From Fluoribacter dumoffii NY 23 (GTDB lineage Bacteria > Pseudomonadota > Gammaproteobacteria > Legionellales > Legionellaceae): 64,000 nt of DNA. Position numbers and translations under genes: made by a program. Positions 57,918-64,000 of the stretch are shown here, piece by piece; position 1 is the stretch's first letter, and every line of letters starts with the position of its first letter. The notes below the pieces were generated by a model. The model was not told the origin of the DNA. It saw only the letters and a list, made by a program, of their open reading frames with translations, and made no database searches. Location: the NCBI RefSeq assembly GCF_000236165.1, contig NZ_CM001373.1:1440777-1504776 (forward strand), given 5' to 3'.

Positions 57918-58542
57918 TTTATTGATCGCGACAGGCGAAACACTGTATATGGTAGTGACAAGTACCGTATTTGCAGTAATCCTCGGTTTACCTTTGGGGA
58001 CCTGGCTTTATTCGTCCAGCCAAATCAAACCAAGGCCTAAAGTTCACAAAACATTATCCGCCTTTATTAACATGGCCCGTTCCATTCCTTTTATTATTTT
58101 ATTGGTGGCCATTATTCCTTTTACCCGCCTTATAGTTGGAACTTCAATTGGAATGAATGCCGCCATCGTGCCCCTTACCCTGGGCGCAACCCCTTTTTTT
58201 GCCCGCTTGGTAGATAATGTTTATCGAAGCTTACCTTCGGGACTCATTGAAACAGGTTATGCAATGGGTGCAAACACCCGCCAAATTATTTTGCATATCT
58301 TATTGCCAGAAGCAAAGCCCGCTTTAATCCACGCCATTACGGTAACAGCCATTACTTTAGTCAATTATTCTGCAATGGCAGGAACTGTGGGCGCAGGAGG
58401 ATTGGGTACTCTGGCGATTAACTACGGCTATCAGCGTTTTGATGCCGGAGTAATGATTTCAACAGTCATTATTTTAATCGTGATGGTGCAATTGACTCAA
58501 ATGATCGGAGATTATTTGGCAAAACGTTTTTTACATAATTGA
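57895..58542 (+). CDS. metI: Methionine ABC transporter permease MetI
   Basis: Inner-membrane channel of the methionine importer. The 215-residue protein has five predicted segments and the EAA loop around [40 protein letters not shown] and [14 protein letters not shown] closely follow E. coli MetI. The start within metN at 57895 is supported by GGAGG upstream and by the MSFPM opening, which matches MSEPM of E. coli. Confidence 0.95.
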   Translation: MSFPMAYDLLIATGETLYMVVTSTVFAVILGLPLGTWLYSSSQIKPRPKVHKTLSAFINMARSIPFIILLVAIIPFTRLIVGTSIGMNAAIVPLTLGATPFFARLVDNVYRSLPSGLIETGYAMGANTRQIILHILLPEAKPALIHAITVTAITLVNYSAMAGTVGAGGLGTLAINYGYQRFDAGVMISTVIILIVMVQLTQMIGDYLAKRFLHN

Positions 58543-58560
58543 TTTTTTTGGGAGTGATCA

Positions 58561-59343
58561 ATGCGGATTTTAGCTTTTTGTGTTTTATTATTGAGTCTTG
58601 TCGCCTGCAACAAGCCCTCACCGACTAATACTCTGGTGATAGGAACGATTGCTGGCCCAGAGACCGAACTGGTTGAAACAGCAAAGGAAGTCGCCAAGAA
58701 CAAGTACAATCTCGATATAAAAATCGTCACCTTCAATGACTATAACTTACCCAATGAAGCGTTGCAAGATGGAAGTCTGGATGCAAATGTTTACCAGCAT
58801 TTACCCTATCTTAATGCAGCCGTCAAAGCGCATGGCTATACTCTGGAAGCAATAGGCAGAACTTTTGTTTACCCGATGGGAATCTACTCTAAAAAGTACA
58901 CATCTTTAAATCAACTACCAGAAAAGGCAGTAATTGCCCTGCCTAATGATCCCAGTAATGAAATGCGCGCATTGCAATTATTGGAAAAAGCCAAACTGAT
59001 CACATTAAAACCAAGTCAGGAAAATACCGGTTTAAAAGATATCGCATCAAATCCACATGATTTGCAATTTAAAGAAATGGATGCTGCGCAATTACCCAGG
59101 GTTTTGCCTGATGTGGATGCTGCTGTAATCAATACCACCTTTGCCCTTCCCGCGGGTTTAAATCCATCTCATGATGCTCTATTTACTGAGGATAAAACAT
59201 CTCCTTATGCCAATATTATTGTCATTCGCAGCGATTCGCCCAAGAAAGCGCAATTGGAGCTTTTTGTAAAAGCTTTGAACTCCGAAGAAGTCAAAGAAAA
59301 AGCGCACGCTTTATTTGGAGATTCAGCAATTCCTGCCTGGTAA
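58561..59343 (+). CDS. metQ: Methionine-binding lipoprotein MetQ
   Basis: Substrate-binding component of the methionine importer. The 260-residue NlpA-family lipoprotein has the signal MRILAFCVLLLSLVAC with Cys16 as lipidation site, the conserved GTIAGPETELVETAKEVA, FNDYNLPNEALQDGSLDANV and YQHLPYLN, and IALPNDPSNEMRAL in the second lobe. GGGAG precedes the ATG by seven bases. Nineteen bases after metI, so one operon. Confidence 0.95.
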   Translation: MRILAFCVLLLSLVACNKPSPTNTLVIGTIAGPETELVETAKEVAKNKYNLDIKIVTFNDYNLPNEALQDGSLDANVYQHLPYLNAAVKAHGYTLEAIGRTFVYPMGIYSKKYTSLNQLPEKAVIALPNDPSNEMRALQLLEKAKLITLKPSQENTGLKDIASNPHDLQFKEMDAAQLPRVLPDVDAAVINTTFALPAGLNPSHDALFTEDKTSPYANIIVIRSDSPKKAQLELFVKALNSEEVKEKAHALFGDSAIPAW

Positions 59344-59358
59344 TAGCAAGATTCTGTA

Positions 59359-59431
59359 GTCAGGTAATGCTTCGCAGTACCGTGGTTGGACTCATACCCT
59401 TCCAGGAAGTACTGCTTGGCATCCACCTGAC
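59359..59431. repeat. Imperfect inverted repeat with ATGCTTCGC core
   Basis: GTCAGG...GCAGTAC at 59359-59380 is matched in reverse complement by 59409-59431, identical over seven bases at each outer end and over ATGC in the middle, with a 28-base loop. The left arm shares GGTxATGCTTCGC with the repeat at 45200-45267. Confidence 0.65.
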
Positions 59432-59484
59432 GAATTACACGTTCATCATATGTCGCCCAAGACTACACTTTGGTTTTAAAAGAG

Positions 59485-59517
59485 CTTAATTCTAACTTAA
59501 CAAAAAAGTGTTATACT
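59485..59517 (+). promoter_or_regulatory. PmrA-type box and promoter of the coiled-coil effector candidate
   Basis: CTTAAT at 59485-59490 and CTTAAC at 59496-59501 form a direct repeat with an 11-base period, as in Legionella PmrA sites. The -10 TATACT at 59512-59517 lies ten bases further. Transcription would start near 59524, 25 bases before the ATG. Confidence 0.72.
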
Positions 59518-59548
59518 CTATAAAAAGACAGTTCTTGAGGTCCGTTAT

Positions 59549-61033
59549 ATGCCTTCGTTTCGAAAAGCTTTTTTCAACATATTTAATTCCCAACAAAGGG
59601 TACGTCAGTTTTCCCCTGAAGAACAGGAAAAAATTTATCAAGAATACCGCAATTCCGTTGGATTAACTCAAGACATAAATTTTGGTTCGAAAGCATTTGA
59701 TACCCACGTCCAACACCGAATTAAAGATCATACAGGGTTTAAAACAGCAATCGGCCCTGAGAAAGAAGATACCCTTGAAAAATTGCTTAAAGGCGATACC
59801 CCCCCTGCCAAGCAGGAAATTAGGGATGAGCTGAAAAATTTATTAACTCCCAAAGATTTCTTTACTCATGCACAAGAGACCTACAACGAATCCATGGAAG
59901 TTTTCCAAAAGCGCATTAAAGAAGTTCCAGAACTTTCGATAGAATCAATGCGCGGATTTCATGAACAAATTACCACCCAAGCGAGAAATGCCCTAGAGGC
60001 GCAACAAAAAGTCGAGATGGAAGCTTTAAAAACAAACGCTAAGGATTTAGCAGCTAAAATTGGAACCCTTTCAGGCACCACGGATCCGGAACAATTAAAA
60101 AAAATAGAAGATAACTTGATTGGGGATTTGAAAAAATCCCATGAAGACCAACTCTCAGAATTTAATAAAACTGCTTCAGAAAACTTGACCGCAATAGATA
60201 AAGCTTCTGCTCTTGAAAGAAAACGCATTATCTTTTCTGGCCAATTAGAAAACTGGGCCTCTCAATTGAGCAAGAAACAAAAAGACGAAATGCTGCTTGA
60301 AATGGAACGCGCAAGGGCTGAGAATCGTAAAAAGAGGGGTATAGCCGAGGATGAGTTTGTAAGTGCTTCAGTAGATGTCCGGGATCATACCATCTCCACT
60401 ATCAATCCAAATGATTTAAATTTTATTATTTCATTATCAGGATCCAAAATACAGCATAAACAGGCTGCGAAAGAAGGTGAGCCAGGCCTTTGGTCTGTGT
60501 CTATGCCTCCTCGTATCCTTTCTCCATTTTACTACTTAAGCAATAAGCAAAATCCCAAGGTCGATATGTTGACCATGGCACAAGCTGTACGGGCCTCAGG
60601 TTTCGACTCCATCACAATGACCATAAATTTTGATGATCCTAAAACCAAAAAGGATAGAGCCAGACAAGCCTATGAAGCTGCTCTTGAATGCGGTTTTGAA
60701 CCTGGCCCCTTACCTGGACAAAAAGGGGACAAACCATTAAAGGGTATTGTACTTAGGGATGGTGCCGGCAATGAAATTGATCCTGCTACAATTTTCACAC
60801 CAGGTGAGTTAAGGGAACTACACGCGAGTGCAAGTGAACGCCGCGATAAACTTAAAAAACTGGTGGATGAGCCGCCCCGTCAACAATTTACAAAAGAAGC
60901 TACAGAGCGATTTCGAAAAGAAATCGATGATGGTAGAAATGACCTAAGAGCTAAAGCAGGAAAAGCAGCAATTGACGAGGAAAAAGAAAAAGAATACCAC
61001 GAAGAAATAAAAACAACTCTAGGACAAACCTAA
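59549..61033 (+). CDS. Coiled-coil protein, candidate PmrA-regulated Dot/Icm effector
   Basis: A 494-residue soluble, highly charged protein I cannot assign to a family. Residues 1-110 are mixed helical (MPSFRKAFFNIFNSQQRVRQ). Residues 110-290 are a long coiled coil rich in Glu and Lys (EAQQKVEMEALKTNAKDLAA). Residues 300-400 look globular (VSMPPRILSPFYYLSNKQN, SGFDSITMTINFDDP). The tail is charged again and ends KEYHEEIKTTLGQT, Glu-rich near the end as in many Dot/Icm signals. GAGG eight bases upstream supports the ATG. The PmrA-type promoter and a perfect terminator make it a single-gene unit. Effector status is inference. Confidence 0.7.
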   Translation: MPSFRKAFFNIFNSQQRVRQFSPEEQEKIYQEYRNSVGLTQDINFGSKAFDTHVQHRIKDHTGFKTAIGPEKEDTLEKLLKGDTPPAKQEIRDELKNLLTPKDFFTHAQETYNESMEVFQKRIKEVPELSIESMRGFHEQITTQARNALEAQQKVEMEALKTNAKDLAAKIGTLSGTTDPEQLKKIEDNLIGDLKKSHEDQLSEFNKTASENLTAIDKASALERKRIIFSGQLENWASQLSKKQKDEMLLEMERARAENRKKRGIAEDEFVSASVDVRDHTISTINPNDLNFIISLSGSKIQHKQAAKEGEPGLWSVSMPPRILSPFYYLSNKQNPKVDMLTMAQAVRASGFDSITMTINFDDPKTKKDRARQAYEAALECGFEPGPLPGQKGDKPLKGIVLRDGAGNEIDPATIFTPGELRELHASASERRDKLKKLVDEPPRQQFTKEATERFRKEIDDGRNDLRAKAGKAAIDEEKEKEYHEEIKTTLGQT

Positions 61034-61040
61034 TTAAAAT

Positions 61041-61080
61041 AAAATTCTGGTTTTTATTTTCTTAAAAACCAGAATTTTCT
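61041..61080 (+). terminator. Rho-independent terminator of the coiled-coil gene
   Basis: AAAATTCTGGTTTTT at 61041-61055 pairs perfectly with AAAAACCAGAATTTT at 61064-61078 around an 8-base loop, eight bases after the stop. Confidence 0.8.
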
Positions 61081-61188
61081 TAGCTTAGCATTCGCTCTGG
61101 GTATAATGCTCAAAAAATATCACTATTCCTCAAACTTAATTTCTGTTATTTTATAAAATTGTCAACGGGTTAGGCTAAGGAGATGGCT

Positions 61189-61356
61189 ATGAATGCTCGT
61201 GTGTTTGATGAGGATGTAACCGATACAGAAGATTTTGGTGTCGATACCCTATTACCCCAGGAAACTAATCCTTCAACTAAATTGGAAAGGCGACGACGTA
61301 TAGAGGATTTGTTTGAAGAAAAACGCCTTCGCGAAGAACTCTCTGAATTCGGTTAG
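61189..61356 (+). CDS. PA3496-like small protein (55 aa)
   Basis: A 55-residue gene. The N-terminal half is acidic (DEDVTDTEDFGVDT). The C-terminal half has the signature KLERRRRIEDLFEEKRLREE, a basic then amphipathic helix found in the PA3496 family of small proteins linked to envelope integrity in Pseudomonas. AAGGAG six bases before the ATG at 61189 is an excellent ribosome site; the in-frame ATG two codons earlier is too close to it. Convergent with rsmJ across a large hairpin. Function known only by family name. Confidence 0.78.
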   Translation: MNARVFDEDVTDTEDFGVDTLLPQETNPSTKLERRRRIEDLFEEKRLREELSEFG

Positions 61357-61359
61357 ACT

Positions 61360-61423
61360 GTGCAGCACGAGTCAACCGGATTTCCAGAGATAAAATCTCT
61401 TTGATCCGGAGCTTGTGCCGCAC
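61360..61423. repeat. Nested inverted repeat between convergent genes
   Basis: Three nested arm pairs: GTGCAGCACGAG (61360-61371) with CTTGTGCCGCAC (61412-61423, two mismatches), CCGGAT (61376) with ATCCGG (61404), and AGAGAT (61386) with ATCTCT (61395) around a 3-base loop. It would fold on either strand and can end transcripts from both sides, though T-runs are lacking. Confidence 0.65.
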
Positions 61424-61432
61424 CTTAAACTC

Positions 61433-62164
61433 CTAATACTCTTTAATTTTAGGAAAATAAATATCAAACCGCACTGTTTTACCCTCTATGGCAGCATTTG
61501 CCGGCAACAAGGACTTTGTTTTTTGCGGCCATTTTACAACGACCCGTTGTTTCACACGAGTTATTGCCAATTGAATTAATTCCAATGCATCATAATCAGG
61601 ACCAATTATTTGTTGTAATGCCTGCATGTCCTTTTTTACCAATGCTGACTTGCTTCGTTCAGGATGCATGGGATCAATGTAAATAACATCAGGATAATTC
61701 TGCACATCCAGTGATTTCAAAAAAGAATAAGCATCTTCAGCTTGAAAGTTCAAATGCAACTGGTGTCGTTCAGTCTCATTTAGGCGGGATAAACCATCAT
61801 ATAACAAGGCTCCCATTATCGGATTGCGTTCGAGCATCAATACCTCAGCATTAAAGCTGGCTAAGATGGCTGAATCACGCCCCCAACCTGCAGTGGCATC
61901 AATAATTTTTAAACCCGCAGAGGGTTTACATGCCCTTACTAAACCCTGCTTTTTTCCCTCCGCTTTTCTTTTACTCCAAAAAGCAGGACTGAATTCAGCA
62001 AAAATGGGTGAAAAACCAGGTATTTTCAATGACAGTCTGTCTTCAGTAACATAAAGACAAAGAGCAGCATCTTTATCCACAACAAAATTCAATTGTTCAG
62101 CAAGGGCCTTTGCTTTGTCGTGCACACCTTGATGCTCATAGCCAACAGCTGAAATATGGATCAT
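61433..62164 (-). CDS. rsmJ: 16S rRNA (guanine1516-N2)-methyltransferase RsmJ
   Basis: Methylates G1516 of 16S rRNA. The 243-residue protein has the SAM-binding IDATAGWGRDSAILAS, an acidic strand-2 end (VLMLERNPIMGALL) and the catalytic VIYIDPMHPERSKSALVKKD, all typical of RsmJ. Complete and normal length. Downstream of glyS on the same strand, with a 16-bp-arm hairpin between them. Confidence 0.93.
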   Translation of the reverse strand: MIHISAVGYEHQGVHDKAKALAEQLNFVVDKDAALCLYVTEDRLSLKIPGFSPIFAEFSPAFWSKRKAEGKKQGLVRACKPSAGLKIIDATAGWGRDSAILASFNAEVLMLERNPIMGALLYDGLSRLNETERHQLHLNFQAEDAYSFLKSLDVQNYPDVIYIDPMHPERSKSALVKKDMQALQQIIGPDYDALELIQLAITRVKQRVVVKWPQKTKSLLPANAAIEGKTVRFDIYFPKIKEY

Positions 62165-62229
62165 AACGACTCCTTATAAAACGTACACAACTCTTGGCCG
62201 ATGCGTTTGAAGGTTAGGCTTGTCAACTT

Positions 62230-62281
62230 GCTTAACGCAGAAATCAGCCCTTTACTCTCAAAGGAGATTTCTGCGCTAAGC
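62230..62281. repeat. Long hairpin between glyS and rsmJ
   Basis: The 16-base arms 62230-62245 and 62266-62281 (GCTTAACGCAGAAATC against GATTTCTGCGCTAAGC) pair with one mismatch, and CCTTT at 62249-62253 pairs with AAAGG at 62260-62264 inside. No T-run follows on the minus strand. Possibly a terminator-like or processing element between glyS and rsmJ. Confidence 0.7.
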
Positions 62282-62313
62282 AGGTCTCACCGCCCTAGCG
62301 ACATCGCTTTCCA

Positions 62314-64000
62314 CTACCCCAATTGTAACAGTGAAATATCAGCAACACCTTGCAATAAATCCTGCAAGCGCGCAAGCAGTGCTAAACGGTTATTTTTGAT
62401 ATTGTCGTCGTCAACCATGACCATAACTTTATCAAAGAAGAGATCCACTGGTTCCTTAAGGCTAGCCAGGAGTTTCAACAATGGCCCATAATCAGCAGCG
62501 CGGTATAAAGGCTCAACCGCGCGTGCTACTTGACTGATGTGATTATATAAAAATTTCTCCGGACCCTCTTCCAGAAGTTGTTCATTGATAGAAGACAAGG
62601 TTTTCTTTCCTGCTTGCGAAAGCAAATTATTCACCCTTTTGCATGCAGCAGAAAGAGAAGCGGCCTCAGGTAAAGTTACAAATAATTGTAAAGCAGCCAA
62701 TCGCTTATCCAGATCATACAACCATTCATCCTGACGAGCCCGAACCGCATGTACCAAATCAATACCCAATCCCTGAATTTGATAATGTGATTGCAACCGT
62801 TCCAGTATAAAAGATTTCAACTCCTTGGGTATACCAGGTTCAACTGTAATTTGTGTTCCATAATGAACAATTGCCTGTTCGATTAATGTGCTTAAATTAA
62901 GTTGGGCGGGTGTTGCAACAAGTAAACGAACAACAGCCAAGGCATGACGTCGCAATTTAAATGGATCTTTTACTCCTGAGGGCTTTTGCCCTATAGCAAA
63001 TATCCCTACCAGAGTATCGATTCTGTCTGCCAAAGATAAAGCTAGGCCCAAATCCGACTCGGGTAATTTATCTGCAGCAAAACGCGGCATATATTGCTCG
63101 TTTAACGCTTGGGCAACAATTGGGTCTTCACCATCATTTAGCGCATAATAATACCCCATTAACCCTTGCAGTTCAGGAAACTCACCAACCATTCCCGTCA
63201 ATAAATCACATTTACTTAATTCTGCTGCTCGTTGCGCCTGATCTAATTTCAATTGCAAGGCAGGGCTTAAATAAGTCATTAAAGCTCTAATCCTTAATGC
63301 TTTATCTTGCAAGCTGCCCAATTTAGCCTGGAAAACTACATGCTCTGTAGCGGCAATATGATGACTTAAAGGCAGCTTTTTATCTTGTCTGAAAAAGAAG
63401 GCAGCATCACTCAACCGTGCCCGCATCACTTTTTCATTTCCCAATATCACTTGTTTCGGATTGGAACTGGCAATATTTGACACGGTTATAAAGTGTGGAA
63501 GCAATTTCCCTTGCTTATCCTTTAAAGCAAAACATTTTTGATGTGATTGCATGGAGGCAATTAATGATTCAGCGGGGACTTCGAGAAACTCTTTTTCGAA
63601 ATTGGCCATCAAAGCTTGCGGCCATTCTACAATAGAAGCCACCTCTTCAAGCAAATCTTCCGGCATAATCGCTGTAGCCTGAATCGAGGCTGCTAACTCT
63701 TCCACCTGGTTTTTAATCATTTGTTTTCTGGTTGAGAAATCAGCAATAACAAAAGCCTCTCTCATTTGTGCTTCATAGCTTTGAGCTGAATTAATTGAAA
63801 TTGGTTGCGGGTAATGGAAGCGGTGCCCTCTGCTGTACCGATTACTATTAATTCCCAAAAGAGAATGTTCAAGTACCCTCTCACCATAAAGCATTACTGC
63901 CCAATGGACCGGTCGTGCAAATTCCTCATCACCATCACCCCAGCGCATGGGTTTGGCAATAGGTAAAGCCGCCAGTGACTGGCTGATTAAAGCAGGTAAC
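62314..64000 (-). CDS. glyS: Glycyl-tRNA synthetase beta subunit, C-terminal part (cut by window edge)
   Basis: Beta subunit of the bacterial tetrameric glycyl-tRNA synthetase, needed for tRNA binding. The gene enters from the right edge, so the first part of the protein is missing. The visible frame begins LPALISQSLAALPIAKPMRW and includes GDGDEEFARPVHWAV, SHQKCFALKDKQGKLLPHF, FFFRQDKKLPL and the C-terminal LADRIDTLVGIFAIGQKPSG (HD-like region), followed by DPFKLRRHALAVVRLL and the anticodon-binding helices. The stop is at 62314. No damage in the visible part. Confidence 0.96.
   Translation of the reverse strand, partial: LPALISQSLAALPIAKPMRWGDGDEEFARPVHWAVMLYGERVLEHSLLGINSNRYSRGHRFHYPQPISINSAQSYEAQMREAFVIADFSTRKQMIKNQVEELAASIQATAIMPEDLLEEVASIVEWPQALMANFEKEFLEVPAESLIASMQSHQKCFALKDKQGKLLPHFITVSNIASSNPKQVILGNEKVMRARLSDAAFFFRQDKKLPLSHHIAATEHVVFQAKLGSLQDKALRIRALMTYLSPALQLKLDQAQRAAELSKCDLLTGMVGEFPELQGLMGYYYALNDGEDPIVAQALNEQYMPRFAADKLPESDLGLALSLADRIDTLVGIFAIGQKPSGVKDPFKLRRHALAVVRLLVATPAQLNLSTLIEQAIVHYGTQITVEPGIPKELKSFILERLQSHYQIQGLGIDLVHAVRARQDEWLYDLDKRLAALQLFVTLPEAASLSAACKRVNNLLSQAGKKTLSSINEQLLEEGPEKFLYNHISQVARAVEPLYRAADYGPLLKLLASLKEPVDLFFDKVMVMVDDDNIKNNRLALLARLQDLLQGVADISLLQLG

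Overview
The window reads as a chromosomal segment of a Legionella species or a close relative in the Legionellales. The base composition is AT-rich. The order recA-recX-alaS, msbA-lpxK, tamA-tamB, rsmJ and glyS is gammaproteobacterial. Mixed in with these housekeeping genes are genes typical of Legionella: a CqsS/LqsS-type quorum-sensing kinase, a fused aspartokinase-diaminopimelate decarboxylase, and three large soluble proteins that look like Dot/Icm effectors. I see no transposases, phage genes, CRISPR arrays, tRNA or rRNA genes. Both window edges cut a gene: alaS on the left (C-terminal part missing) and glyS on the right (N-terminal part missing).

Layout. 1-3.6 kb holds alaS, recX, recA and pncC on the minus strand, with one small plus-strand gene. 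3.65-8.7 kb is a minus-strand cassette of glutamine-synthetase-like ligase, aldehyde dehydrogenase, iron alcohol dehydrogenase and class I glutamine amidotransferase, followed by a small lipoprotein gene. I read it as a gamma-glutamyl route for breaking down an amine or amino alcohol. A heme-oxygenase-fold iron protein is transcribed divergently from it, and then comes the orphan autoinducer-type kinase. 11-18.7 kb holds mutS, tamA-tamB and hemB. 18.9-28.9 kb holds a small exported protein, a FadL porin, the lysC-lysA fusion, an AddA-like helicase-nuclease, mrp and a CsiV-like protein.

29-39.4 kb is the accessory stretch. It has a tandem pair of paralogous small membrane proteins, a 1542-residue protein with a YopT-like (C58) Cys-His-Asp triad, an adenosylhomocysteinase-like NAD protein, an MFS transporter and a GDSL hydrolase behind a PmrA-type box. 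39.5-46 kb holds msbA-lpxK with a small exported protein, then pyrD-GNAT and a methyltransferase. 46.4-56.7 kb is a complete leucine catabolism (liu) cluster, with a thiolase and acetoacetyl-CoA synthetase that would turn leucine into acetyl-CoA. 56.9-59.3 kb is metNIQ methionine import. 59.5-61.0 kb is a third effector candidate, also behind a PmrA-type box. The right end holds a PA3496-like small gene, rsmJ and glyS.

Intergenic regions are rich in hairpins. Two of them (45.2 kb and 59.4 kb) share the core ATGCTTCGC and probably belong to one dispersed palindromic repeat family. All assignments come from reading the translated sequence and motifs by eye; no database search was run.
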